Assembly: GCA_002788515.1 (NCBI GenBank)
Contig: PFRJ01000032.1
Coordinates: 1 to 31,790, forward strand
Length of the DNA: 31,790 nt
Source: Nitrosopumilales archaeon CG_4_9_14_0_2_um_filter_34_16
GTDB taxonomy: Archaea; Thermoproteota; Nitrososphaeria; Nitrososphaerales; Nitrosopumilaceae
Direction of reading: 5' to 3'
The first letter of the stretch is position 1, and every line of letters starts with the position of its first letter. A model generated the notes under the pieces. That model worked only from the letters and a program-made list of their open reading frames with translations, did not search any database and had not been told where the DNA came from. The position numbers and the translations under genes were made by a program. Positions 14,594 through 22,042 of this stretch are shown here, in pieces.

Positions 14594-15460
14594 ATGAAAA
14601 ATTTGAAAAGCATGTTAAAATCAAAAAAACCACTTGTTATTCCAGGTGTTTATGATGCATTAGGTGCAAAGATTGCTCAAAAAGTAGGATTTGACGCAAT
14701 GTTTCAAACAGGATATGGGACATCTGCAACATTATTTGGAATGCCAGACTATGGATTTATCGGAGCTACAGAAACTGTTGATAATGCCAGAAGAATTTGC
14801 AGAGCAGTATCAGTTCCTGTGATTGTTGATTCAGATACAGGATATGGAAATGCATTAAGCGTATGGAAATTAGTAAAAGAATTAGAATCTGCAGGAGCAT
14901 CTGGAATATTCTTAGAAGACCAACGATGGCCAAAACGATGTGGGCACATGCAAGGAAAAGAAGTAATATCACAACAAGAATACACTGAAAAATTATCTGC
15001 TGCAATTGACGCAAGAGAAAGTAAAGATTTCATTATTGTTGCACGAACAGATGCAAGAGCAACTGAAGGATTAGATGAGGCAATTCAACGCGGAAAACAA
15101 AATAAAAAGACAGGAGCAGATGCAATTTTTGTAGAAGCCCCAAGATCTATTGATGAAATGAAGAGAATAGGAAAAGAAATCAATGCCCCACTAGTTGCAA
15201 ACATGATCGAAGGCGGAGCTACTCCATTAAGTTCAGCTGAAACATTAAGTAAGATGGGATTTAACATAATTCTTTATCCATTATCAGTCTTGTATGCCAA
15301 TACATTTGCAACAATGAATATTCTAAAAGAATTGAAAAAATCTGGAAATACGTTAAAGTTCAAAGAAAAAGTTGTGAATTTTGATCAGTTTAACGACTTG
15401 GTTGAACTTTCCAAATTCAAAAAGATGGAAGCAAAGTATGGTAAATTAAAAAGGGAATAA
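14594..15460 (+). CDS. Isocitrate lyase / PEP mutase superfamily enzyme (PrpB-like)
   Basis: 288 residues with the superfamily barrel motifs: DALGAKIAQKVGFDA, GYGTSAT (40-46), the Mg2+-binding DSDTGYGN (79-86), LEDQ (108-111) and KRCGH (114-118), equivalent to the catalytic KKCGH of isocitrate lyase and 2-methylisocitrate lyase. VARTDAR and the VEAPRS loop are also present. Length and motifs fit 2-methylisocitrate lyase (PrpB) or the carboxyvinyl-carboxyphosphonate mutase-like group better than true isocitrate lyase, which is larger. No methylcitrate synthase or dehydratase gene is in the window, so the substrate is open: methylisocitrate, oxaloacetate, dimethylmalate or similar. It has its own promoter and lies downstream of padR, on the same strand. 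Confidence 0.85.
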   Translation: MKNLKSMLKSKKPLVIPGVYDALGAKIAQKVGFDAMFQTGYGTSATLFGMPDYGFIGATETVDNARRICRAVSVPVIVDSDTGYGNALSVWKLVKELESAGASGIFLEDQRWPKRCGHMQGKEVISQQEYTEKLSAAIDARESKDFIIVARTDARATEGLDEAIQRGKQNKKTGADAIFVEAPRSIDEMKRIGKEINAPLVANMIEGGATPLSSAETLSKMGFNIILYPLSVLYANTFATMNILKELKKSGNTLKFKEKVVNFDQFNDLVELSKFKKMEAKYGKLKRE

Positions 15461-15484
15461 AATAAAAAATTTCAAGTAAAGAAT

Positions 15485-15772
15485 CTAGTTTTGATTTCTC
15501 TTTACTTCAATTTCTATTGTTGAAACGTTTCTATTTCTACCGTCTTGTGACTCTAGAGATTCTGAGCCAATCTTGATTTCTCCGATAGAGTAGCCTGCAT
15601 TTTCAGTCTTTCTTGCAATGATTTGAGCTACATCCACAGCACGTCCTATGCTGAGTCCTCTAGCTTTGATGTTGACGGATGGTAAGTTTGCCAATTGAAT
15701 TAGCGTTGATGTTACATATGCCATCAATGGTTTCTTACCAATGAATACGGTGTCTCGGGTTTCATTTGACAT
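15485..15772 (-). CDS. alba: DNA/RNA-binding protein Alba
   Basis: 95 residues matching archaeal Alba: DTVFIGKKPLMAYVTSTL with the lysine pair that contacts DNA and can be acetylated in Sulfolobus, IKARGLSIGRAVDVAQIIARK, and the final beta strands IKIGSESL and VSTIEIEVKR. Alba is a small dimeric chromatin protein and also binds RNA. The ATG at 15772 has a minus-strand TATA-like run near 15795-15803 (centre 27 nt away). It is a single gene converging on the PrpB-like gene. Thaumarchaea also carry histones, so Alba is one of at least two chromatin proteins (known for the lineage). Confidence 0.95.
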   Translation of the reverse strand: MSNETRDTVFIGKKPLMAYVTSTLIQLANLPSVNIKARGLSIGRAVDVAQIIARKTENAGYSIGEIKIGSESLESQDGRNRNVSTIEIEVKRNQN

Positions 15773-15794
15773 GCAACATTTGGTATTTAAGGAT

Positions 15795-15803
15795 AATTTA
15801 AAT
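15795..15803 (-). promoter_or_regulatory. TATA box of alba
   Basis: On the minus strand ATTTAAATT lies about 27 nt before the alba ATG. Position fits; no experimental support. Confidence 0.4.
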
Positions 15804-15870
15804 CTAAAAGGGTTTTTTTGAATTAAATTAAAAAAAGATTCAAAAATTCGAAGTATTATTAACCAGAAAA

Positions 15871-16425
15871 ATGGAATTTAGTCAGAATTTGGAAAATATT
15901 TCAAAAGTTTTAGAATCAGCAAATAGTTTAGAAAAAATCAAAATTTTAGAGACGCTAAATAATACAGACAATCCAGAAATTTTAGAAAAAATAATTTCAA
16001 AATTAGACGATGATAGTATTGAAGTTAGAGGTGAAGCATTTAGCTCACTAATATTAAATGAAAACGATATTTCAAATTTTTTGGTCGATGCTTTAAAGAA
16101 TACAAGTAAGAATGTCAGGGGTTATGCATCATTGGCATTAGCAAACAGGAATGAAATGTCTGCAATTCCTGAGATACTGAAACTTGTAAAAGATGAAAGA
16201 TCAATGGTCAGATCATGTGCACTTGGAGCGTTAGGACATCTAAAGGTGAAAGAAGCTAAGGATGTGTTTCTTGAAGCATTGTTTGATCCTAACATAGAAG
16301 TAAAAAAAAGTGCATTACATGCAATTATTGATCTAAAAATTGAGATTTCAGAAGAAATGATAAAACAGATTTTAATTGAAAACGATCTTGAGATAGAAAA
16401 AATGATTACTTTGATAAAAAAATAA
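15871..16425 (+). CDS. HEAT-repeat protein
   Basis: 184 residues made of helical HEAT-like (PBS lyase type) repeats of about 30 residues, seen as DDSIEVRGEAFSSLI, NTSKNVRGYASLALANR, DERSMVRSCALGALGHLK and DPNIEVKKSALHAIIDLK. These build a curved scaffold for protein binding; no catalytic motif is present. The N-terminal 40 residues are also helical (LESANSLEKIKILETLNN). Its stop is one base from the 3' end of tRNA-Ala on the other strand, so the transcripts converge. The partner is unknown. Confidence 0.85.
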   Translation: MEFSQNLENISKVLESANSLEKIKILETLNNTDNPEILEKIISKLDDDSIEVRGEAFSSLILNENDISNFLVDALKNTSKNVRGYASLALANRNEMSAIPEILKLVKDERSMVRSCALGALGHLKVKEAKDVFLEALFDPNIEVKKSALHAIIDLKIEISEEMIKQILIENDLEIEKMITLIKK

Positions 16426-16426
16426 G

Positions 16427-16500
16427 TGGACCGGAAGGGATTTGAACCCTTGATCCGATGCATGCCATGCACCTATCCTACCGGGCTAGACGACCGGCCC
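16427..16500 (-). tRNA. tRNA-Ala (GGC)
   Basis: The minus-strand acceptor GGGCCGG pairs with CCGGTCC and includes G3-U70, the alanine identity pair; the discriminator is A at 16427. The anticodon stem GGTGC/GCATC frames ATGGCAT, giving anticodon GGC. The T-arm is AAGGG/CCCTT with TTCAAAT. CCA is not encoded and there is no intron. A perfect palindrome begins 2 nt upstream of its 5' end. Confidence 0.93.
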
Positions 16501-16502
16501 AA

Positions 16503-16520
16503 CAATCAGAATTCTGATTG
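16503..16520. repeat. 18-bp perfect palindrome at the tRNA-Ala leader
   Basis: CAATCAGAATTCTGATTG is fully self-complementary and lies 2 nt outside the tRNA-Ala 5' end. A TATA-like TTATTAAC sits at 16541-16548, so transcription may begin within or just before the palindrome and place it in the pre-tRNA leader. Confidence 0.5.
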
Positions 16521-16589
16521 AGATTCGTTTTTCAAATTGGTTATTAACGTTTAGCGGTTTTAGAAGATAACTGATGTATGAAATTAACA

Positions 16590-16600
16590 CAATATATTTA
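16590..16600 (+). promoter_or_regulatory. TATA box of the second flavoprotein reductase gene
   Basis: CAATATATTTA is centred about 32 nt before the ATG at 16627 and closely resembles the element ahead of the paralogue at 5390. Confidence 0.6.
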
Positions 16601-16626
16601 ACCGTGCAAATGTTGATTCAATCGTT

Positions 16627-17472
16627 ATGGTAGTAGATAACAAAGCGACCGTTACTTATGTTCAATTATTAAAAGAAGATCTGGTAATTATCAGACTAGT
16701 TCCAAAAGACGGTCCTGTTCCAGATTATCAAGCAGGACAATTCATCACACTGGGTTTACCAAATCCAGCAGAAAATGGAAAAATTGTTAGAAGAGCATAT
16801 TCAATAGCATCTCATCCAGAAAATAGAGACTATATCGAACTTGTAATTAGATGGGTAAGAAAACCACTTCCAGGAAGATTAACCACTCAAATATTCAATA
16901 CAAAAGAAGGAGACGAAATTCTTTGGTTAAAACCCACGGGCCGTGCATTATTGATTAATGAAGAACTTGCCAATGGTGAAAAAGACAACAGACGAATTGT
17001 ATGTATTGGCGGTGGAACAGGCCTTGCACCATTTGTAAGTTTTGCACAGCATCTTCACGATGCAGGTGATAAACGAGAAATCGTTGTGCTACACGGTGCA
17101 AGTTATGTTGATGAATTAAGTTACAAGGATTTGCTAACCGGACTTGAAAACGAGAGCATTGCAAGAGGCAAAGAGGAATGGAATTTCAAATACAGAGCAG
17201 CAATCAGTAGACCGCAAGAATGGTTTAACAGATCATGGGCAGGTCAAGTTGGAAGAGTTGAGACATTTCTTAGACCAAGAGACAACGGACTGTCTCCATT
17301 AGAAGAATTAATTGACGATAAAATAACTAAAGAAAATACTATATTCTACGTTTGTGGATGGCAAGGAACAATAGATGGTGTAATGGACTTTTTGAATCCT
17401 AAAGGATTTGTCACAGAACACAGCAAACGTGAAGACGGTAGTTTTGAAGTCAAATACGAATCATACGGATAA
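16627..17472 (+). CDS. Ferredoxin/flavodoxin-NADP+ reductase-like FAD protein, copy 2
   Basis: 281 residues, a close paralogue of the protein at 5390-6232. The FAD and nucleotide motifs are the same: RRAYSIASHPENRDY, RKPLPGR, GGGTGLAPF, HGASYVDELSY, CGWQGTIDGV and the identical C-terminus YESYG. Differences concentrate in the segment after the flavin loop (TKEGDEILWLKPTGRALLINEEL against SVGDTVYLGEPTGAALQISN) and around residues 155-165. Like copy 1 it has no iron-sulfur domain and must work with a carrier such as the ferredoxins at 28069-29231. The ATG at 16627 is fixed by the TATA box upstream. Electron flow direction and NADH/NADPH preference cannot be read. Single-gene transcript. Confidence 0.9.
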   Translation: MVVDNKATVTYVQLLKEDLVIIRLVPKDGPVPDYQAGQFITLGLPNPAENGKIVRRAYSIASHPENRDYIELVIRWVRKPLPGRLTTQIFNTKEGDEILWLKPTGRALLINEELANGEKDNRRIVCIGGGTGLAPFVSFAQHLHDAGDKREIVVLHGASYVDELSYKDLLTGLENESIARGKEEWNFKYRAAISRPQEWFNRSWAGQVGRVETFLRPRDNGLSPLEELIDDKITKENTIFYVCGWQGTIDGVMDFLNPKGFVTEHSKREDGSFEVKYESYG

Positions 17473-17516
17473 AACTTTAGTAAATCAATCATTGAAATAT
17501 GAGAATTATTTAGTTG

Positions 17517-18137
17517 ATGAAGTTGATTACGGCATTATATCTTGCACATCTAAATCCGGTTACAAATGCACATGTTGAAATTATTTCAGAGTTAAAAAAG
17601 AATGCAGACATTGTCAAAGTGATGCCCGTAGTTTTCAAAGATGGTAACAGGGAGGTTAACAGTAAAAGTTTTCCATTTAATTTTGAGACCAGAAAGAAGA
17701 TGCTAGTCTCAGTATTTGGAGATTCCATTCAAATCACAGATGACTATGCATTTTTTGCTCCATTTAAGAAATACTTGCCTCCATTACTAGCCCCAAGATC
17801 ATGGAAATTAAGAAAACAAATTCTTAGAGGAGTTGAAGGGAAATTTTTTTCATATACAGGAGACAAAGTGGAAGGATACATGCTAAAGTGTTACGGATTA
17901 AAGCCAAAAATTGGCGAGAGAAAATCTCTTTCTGCATCATCAGTTAAAGAAAAACTCTATGATGCAGTACTAAAAGAAGAGTCTTCTTGGAAAGAAGATG
18001 TTCCTGAAAAAATAGTAAAAATAATTGAAGACGATTGGGATACGGTAGAAAAGTTTGCAAAAAGTGAAGACATGACTACACGAGTTATAGGAATGAAATT
18101 TCCTAAAGAAGGATTTGACCAAAAGACTAGTTCATAG
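17517..18137 (+). CDS. Nucleotidyltransferase-like protein (HxGH/TxGH superfamily)
   Basis: 206 residues from the ATG at 17517. The N-terminus TALYLAHLNPVTNAHVEII carries the nucleotide-binding signature of the superfamily in the form TNAH (16-19), like the TNGH of phosphopantetheine adenylyltransferase with Gly changed to Ala. The late motif LSASSVKEKL (138-147) corresponds to the ISxTxxR motif that grips the triphosphate, with Lys for Arg. The middle (DDYAFFAPFKKYLPPLLAPRSWKLRKQIL) differs from PPAT and NadM and is longer. The general fold is probable but the substrate is not recognisable; adenylyl or cytidylyl transfer is possible. It lies 44 nt after the reductase gene on the same strand and may share its transcript. 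Confidence 0.72.
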   Translation: MKLITALYLAHLNPVTNAHVEIISELKKNADIVKVMPVVFKDGNREVNSKSFPFNFETRKKMLVSVFGDSIQITDDYAFFAPFKKYLPPLLAPRSWKLRKQILRGVEGKFFSYTGDKVEGYMLKCYGLKPKIGERKSLSASSVKEKLYDAVLKEESSWKEDVPEKIVKIIEDDWDTVEKFAKSEDMTTRVIGMKFPKEGFDQKTSS

Positions 18138-18196
18138 TCATTTGTCATGTATGTTGTGGCTAAAAATGCTGTACAAAATTTTAAAGATTGAAAATA

Positions 18197-18206
18197 GATT
18201 AATACA
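18197..18206 (+). promoter_or_regulatory. TATA box of the ilvE operon
   Basis: GATTAATACA is centred about 25 nt ahead of the ATG at 18226. It would drive the four-gene run up to 20826. Confidence 0.5.
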
Positions 18207-18225
18207 CATACCATAAATTGCTCCT

Positions 18226-19143
18226 ATGAAACTTCCGCTTTCAAAATATGTTTGGTTTGATGGAAAGTACGTACTTACAGAGAAAGCTCAAGTTCCAATC
18301 ACAACACATGCACTTCACTATGGAACATCGATATTTGAGGGGATAAGGGCATATTGGAATGGAAAAAATCTCAACGTGTTTAGATTAGATGAACATGTAA
18401 AACGATTTAGAAAGTCAGGACAGTTTTACAACATTACACTTCATTTCTCAGATCAAGAAATTACAGATGCAGTAATTGGAATTTGTAAGAAAAACAAGAT
18501 AACAAAATCATGCTACATCAGGCCATTTTATTTTATAGGCGATTATGGAATTAATCTGCATGTAACAGAAAAGGCACCAACAAACGTTGCTATCTTTACG
18601 TTTCCATTTGGGGATTTATTTAATAAAAATGGGATTACTGCAGGAGTTGTATCGTGGAGGAAATTCTCAGACATGTCTACTCCTCCACAAGCAAAAATGG
18701 GAGGAAACTATCTTAATTCAATCATTGCAACACAAGAGGCAAAAAGAAATGGGTTTGATGAAGCAATATTGCTTGATCATAACGGAAATGTCAGTGAAGC
18801 ACCAGGAGAGAACATCTTCATCGTAAGAAATGCACAATTGGTAACACCATCACTTGCATCATCTGCACTTGAGGGAATTACTCGTGATGCAGTTATAAAA
18901 ATTGCAAAGGATTTGGATATCGATGTTGTTGAAAGAGACATTACAAGAAGTGAGTTAACCATATCAGATGAGATCTTTCTGACAGGTACTGCAGCAGAGA
19001 TAACACCAATTGTGTTAATGGATTCACAGCAGATAGGAAATGGTAAACCAGGAGACATCACACAAAAGATGATGCAAGAATACCACAATATAGTAATGAG
19101 CAAAAACGATGATTACACTCATTGGTTAACTGAGGTGTATTAG
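18226..19143 (+). CDS. ilvE: Branched-chain amino acid aminotransferase
   Basis: 305 residues of the fold-type IV PLP enzymes. HALHYGTSIFEGIRAYW, the PLP lysine in PQAKMGGNYLNS (K157), EAILLDHNGNVSEAPGENIFIV and LTGTAAEITP are the standard BCAT motifs. It makes the final step in Leu, Ile and Val synthesis, using glutamate as donor. The start is leaderless at 18226. It is the first gene of a tight run; the next gene's ATG directly follows the TAG stop. Because the next genes look like nucleotide-sugar enzymes, an alternative is a role elsewhere in amino-sugar transfer, but sugar aminotransferases belong to a different fold (type I), so BCAT remains the best call. Confidence 0.94.
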   Translation: MKLPLSKYVWFDGKYVLTEKAQVPITTHALHYGTSIFEGIRAYWNGKNLNVFRLDEHVKRFRKSGQFYNITLHFSDQEITDAVIGICKKNKITKSCYIRPFYFIGDYGINLHVTEKAPTNVAIFTFPFGDLFNKNGITAGVVSWRKFSDMSTPPQAKMGGNYLNSIIATQEAKRNGFDEAILLDHNGNVSEAPGENIFIVRNAQLVTPSLASSALEGITRDAVIKIAKDLDIDVVERDITRSELTISDEIFLTGTAAEITPIVLMDSQQIGNGKPGDITQKMMQEYHNIVMSKNDDYTHWLTEVY

Positions 19144-20079
19144 ATGAAAATTGTTCAGATTGGAACTGGTGGATGGGGAAAGAATCACACACGTATTTTA
19201 TCACAATTAGGTGTACTTGTAGCAGTATGTGACGCTGATTCTCAGAAAAGCAAAGAATATGGAGAAAAATATTCAGTCAATCACTATGAATCACTAGATG
19301 ATTTGTTACACTCTGAAGAATTTGATGGTGCATTTGTTGTAACACCGACATCTACTCACACAGCAATTACAAAAAAATTGCTAGAGGCAAAAAAACATGT
19401 ATTTGTAGAAAAGCCAATGACATACAAATCAGAAGACGGTGAAAACCTCGCAAGACTTGCAGAAAAAAACAAAGTCATTTTGACTTGTGGATACATTGAG
19501 AGATTCAATCCAGCAGTAGACGTAGTAAAAAAAATGGTCAAGGAGAAAAAATTTGGTGAATTAGTTATGCTTGAATTTCATAGAGAGAACAGAATGCCGC
19601 TTCACATCAAAGATGTGGGAATTATTTATGATACTTCAGTACACGATATCGATACTGCAAACTGGTTGTTTGATGACATGCCTCAGGTAATATTTGCCAG
19701 AGCAGGAAAAATAAGACATGAACATGAAGATTTTGCAAGCATTATGCTAGGATACAAAAATGATAAAGTGGCAATCATTTCATCAAACTGGATCACTCCA
19801 AAAAAAGTCAGAAAGTTCAGTGCAGTGTGTTCAGATGCAATAATTTCATCAGACTTTATCAGTCAAGAGATAATTGTAGAAAAAGACGAAGAGACTCAAA
19901 CGGTTCAAAATGAAAAACAAGAACCGTTACTGTTAGAAATTAAGAGCTTTCTTGGAGCAATTGAAGGCAAAAACAATCAAGTGGTAACAGCACAACAAGC
20001 AGTCAACGTTACTAAAATTGCCGAAGCTGCACTTTTATCTAGTCAAAAAGGAATTCCCATCTATCTGGATTTAAAATGA
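19144..20079 (+). CDS. Gfo/Idh/MocA family dehydrogenase (sugar oxidoreductase)
   Basis: 311 residues. The N-terminal Rossmann motif is GTGGWGKNH (7-15), followed by VTPTSTH, the family signature KHVFVEKPMTYKSEDG (EKP at 89-91) and GYIERFNPAV. The C-terminal half has the catalytic-type HDIDTANWLFDD. These enzymes oxidise or reduce sugar carbons with NAD(P); WbpB/WlbA members act on UDP-GlcNAcA. An acetyltransferase of WbpD type lies one gene downstream, so a 3-acetamido-uronate or similar sugar pathway is a reasonable inference. The ATG abuts the ilvE stop and its own stop overlaps the next start as ATGA, so translation is coupled. Confidence 0.88.
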   Translation: MKIVQIGTGGWGKNHTRILSQLGVLVAVCDADSQKSKEYGEKYSVNHYESLDDLLHSEEFDGAFVVTPTSTHTAITKKLLEAKKHVFVEKPMTYKSEDGENLARLAEKNKVILTCGYIERFNPAVDVVKKMVKEKKFGELVMLEFHRENRMPLHIKDVGIIYDTSVHDIDTANWLFDDMPQVIFARAGKIRHEHEDFASIMLGYKNDKVAIISSNWITPKKVRKFSAVCSDAIISSDFISQEIIVEKDEETQTVQNEKQEPLLLEIKSFLGAIEGKNNQVVTAQQAVNVTKIAEAALLSSQKGIPIYLDLK

Positions 20080-20345
20080 ACAAAACAATGATGGATATTT
20101 TGGCATGCCCAATTGACAAGAATCATCCCTTAGAATTATTTGAAATTAAAGAAAAAGATAACGTGGTATCAGAAGGGGCCCTGTTTTGCCCAAAATGCTC
20201 TAGATTTTATCCAATTATTGAGGAAATTCCTATTATGCTTCCTGACGAACTGCGAGACAAAAAACAGGAAATGGAGTTTCTAAAAAACAACAAAGACAAA
20301 TTGCCTGAAAAAATTATTACAAAGGCAAACCCATGGCATTTGTGA
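20076..20345 (+). CDS. Trm112-like zinc-ribbon protein
   Basis: 89 residues. DILACPIDKNHPLELF followed by EGALFCPKCSRFYPIIEEIPIMLP is the Trm112 family pattern: C11-P at the start, the CPKC knuckle (38-41) and the final YPIxxEIPxMLP. Trm112 is a small activating subunit of SAM-dependent methyltransferases acting on tRNA, rRNA and release factors. The first zinc knuckle has CPID rather than CPxC. A C-terminal helical tail of about 35 residues (LRDKKQEMEFLKNNKDKLPEK) extends past the domain. It overlaps its upstream neighbour by 4 nt and ends 4 nt before the acetyltransferase, an odd place for a methyltransferase activator unless a partner is encoded elsewhere. Confidence 0.85.
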   Translation: MNKTMMDILACPIDKNHPLELFEIKEKDNVVSEGALFCPKCSRFYPIIEEIPIMLPDELRDKKQEMEFLKNNKDKLPEKIITKANPWHL

Positions 20346-20349
20346 AATA

Positions 20350-20826
20350 ATGATTACTAATTTTATTTCAGAAAAAGCAAAAATCGGCAAGAATGTAAGT
20401 ATTTGGCATTTTTCATATGTTGGTGACAATACAGTGATTGGAGATAATGTGAAAATAGGATCTCTTGCACATGTTGATTATGATGTAAAAATTGGCGAGA
20501 ACACAAAGATTGAAGGTCAAGTGTACATTCCTCCACTTTCAAGAATTGGAAAAAATGTCTTCATTGGTCCAGCAGCAGTTCTAACAAATGATCCATATCC
20601 AATGTGTGACAAAATGATAGGAGTTACAATTGAGGATAACGTGATAATCGGTGCACGTGCAGTAATCAAGGCAGGAGTCACTGTAAAAAAGAACAGTGTT
20701 GTTGCAATGGGCGCTGTTGTAACAAGAGATGTACCTGAAGACTCTGTTGTTATTGGTTCACCAGCTACTATCAGATATACTAGAGCAGAGTATGACAAGA
20801 AACAAAGACAGTGGAAGGAAAGTTAA
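20350..20826 (+). CDS. Hexapeptide-repeat acetyltransferase, WbpD/WlbB-like
   Basis: 158 residues of left-handed beta-helix: repeats such as IGKNVSIWHFSYVGDNTVIGDNV, VKIGENTKIEGQVYI, IGKNVFIGPAAVLTNDPYP, IEDNVIIGARAVIKAG and VKKNSVVAMGAVVTRDVP, closing with VVIGSPATIRY. The NDPYP segment is typical of the WbpD/WlbB group, which N-acetylates the 3-amino group of UDP-amino-uronic acids with acetyl-CoA as homotrimers. Together with the Gfo/Idh gene this suggests modified nucleotide-sugar synthesis for surface glycans or S-layer N-glycosylation (inference). Its TAA stop shares the TTAA at 20823-20826 with the stop of the convergent membrane-protein gene. Confidence 0.9.
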   Translation: MITNFISEKAKIGKNVSIWHFSYVGDNTVIGDNVKIGSLAHVDYDVKIGENTKIEGQVYIPPLSRIGKNVFIGPAAVLTNDPYPMCDKMIGVTIEDNVIIGARAVIKAGVTVKKNSVVAMGAVVTRDVPEDSVVIGSPATIRYTRAEYDKKQRQWKES

Positions 20827-21053
20827 GAATTTATTTCTTTTTTGAAAATAAAGTTTTTTAGTTTTGATAGAATCAAAATCCAAACTACAACTAGAATAAT
20901 TGCAATTACTCCTTTAATCACAGATGCAATAAACCAGTCAAGGTCACCAAATCCTGTAACAGTGATTGGTCCTAGAATTGTAACTAGAATGCCGCCACCA
21001 ATAATTATCAGAACCCACATTCCAAACAAAAATCCAAACAGTGCGGACTTCAA
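20823..21053 (-). CDS. Small two-helix membrane protein
   Basis: 76 residues from a TTG at 21053 that overlaps the upstream stop as TTGA. Two hydrophobic segments are clear: FGMWVLIIIGGGILVTILG and IKGVIAIILVVVWILIL, ending in a basic tail (KLKNFIFKKE). No family is recognised. It is the last gene of the minus-strand run beginning at gins23. An internal ATG (residue 12) is a weaker alternative start because it would cut into the first helix. Function unknown; it could assist the glycosyltransferase gene just upstream. Confidence 0.65.
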   Translation of the reverse strand: MKSALFGFLFGMWVLIIIGGGILVTILGPITVTGFGDLDWFIASVIKGVIAIILVVVWILILSKLKNFIFKKEINS

Positions 21054-22042
21054 AGAGACACATCCATCATAAACGCTGTAATTATTGCCAATATTCCTGA
21101 GAATATTCCTAGTTTGAAAATTGCAAATGCAACTTGCTTTTCAGATAACGGGCCACCTGCAAGAATCAGTCTCACCAAAGTTACAGGTGCGGATTTGTCA
21201 TTTGTTGCCTCTAGTTTATTATCATCAGTGAAGATCACCGGTTTTCCCTTGATCTCTCTGTGCTCTACTATGCGTTTTACACTTGATAAAAACAAAAATG
21301 AATTTATCACTGCAGGCAATAGTGCTACTGCTGCAATGATTTCCACTCCACCTACAATTGCAATTGCACCATACATTGCACCTAGTGTTAGCGCACCAGA
21401 ATCTCCTGGAAAAATTTTGCTTGGGATTTTATGATATTTGTAAAATGCCAATGAGACAAATCCAAGCGGCAAGCTAACTATTGCAATTTCATAATTTTGT
21501 ACAATAAACAAGCAGATTGACAAAGTAAAACTTGCAATCACCATAAAGCCGCTTGCAACACCGTTTAACACATCAATTGAATTAATCGTGTTTCCCGTAA
21601 TTGGAATCATAAATAGTACAAGTGCAAGGTACAGTGCAGGGATTTGCACTACCCCAAACAACGGAAAGGCAAGATCTGAATCATATGCACCAAAAACAAT
21701 AATTGGAATTGCAGCAACAGCTAGTGCTGCAGGTTTGAACCATCCTTTCATTACTTTTCTATCATCGACATATCCAATTACAAATGCTGCAGATGTTGTG
21801 ATAATGATTGCAAGAATTTCATTGAGTTGCAAAAATGCATAAAGAATAATTTCAGATGCAATAATTCCTGCGATAATTGATGGTCCACCAGGCCTTACTA
21901 CCATCACATCTTCTATTTTGTTCATGTCTTTTACTGCAAAATTTCTTTGTGTTAGAACTTTGATGAGCGGAGGGGTCATAAAATATACAACAAAAAACGC
22001 AACAACACATGAAACTATAGCAGGAATGAGCAACTCTGTCAA
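21050..22042 (-). CDS. GT4-family membrane phospho-sugar transferase (WecA/MraY/AglH-like)
   Basis: 330 residues, with about ten transmembrane helices. Motifs of the polyprenyl-phosphate N-acetylhexosamine-1-phosphate transferases are present: VRPGGPSIIAG, GYVDDRKVMKGW with the Mg2+-binding DD, NTINSIDVLNGVASG (family NxxNxxDGxxG with Leu-Asn instead of Asp-Gly order) and FPGDSGALTLGAMYG. The enzyme should transfer a sugar-1-phosphate from UDP-sugar to dolichol phosphate and start N-glycan assembly. The start is a TTG at 22042 immediately after the hel308 stop (TAA). That it lies in an operon with replication genes but next to the convergent sugar operon is notable. It is a good candidate AglH but substrate is inferred. 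Confidence 0.88.
   Translation of the reverse strand: MTELLIPAIVSCVVAFFVVYFMTPPLIKVLTQRNFAVKDMNKIEDVMVVRPGGPSIIAGIIASEIILYAFLQLNEILAIIITTSAAFVIGYVDDRKVMKGWFKPAALAVAAIPIIVFGAYDSDLAFPLFGVVQIPALYLALVLFMIPITGNTINSIDVLNGVASGFMVIASFTLSICLFIVQNYEIAIVSLPLGFVSLAFYKYHKIPSKIFPGDSGALTLGAMYGAIAIVGGVEIIAAVALLPAVINSFLFLSSVKRIVEHREIKGKPVIFTDDNKLEATNDKSAPVTLVRLILAGGPLSEKQVAFAIFKLGIFSGILAIITAFMMDVSL

Noticed and set aside
16122..16472. Minus-strand frame overlapping the HEAT-repeat gene and tRNA-Ala
   Set aside because: It runs through a tRNA and opposite a well-supported repeat protein; no motif or promoter.
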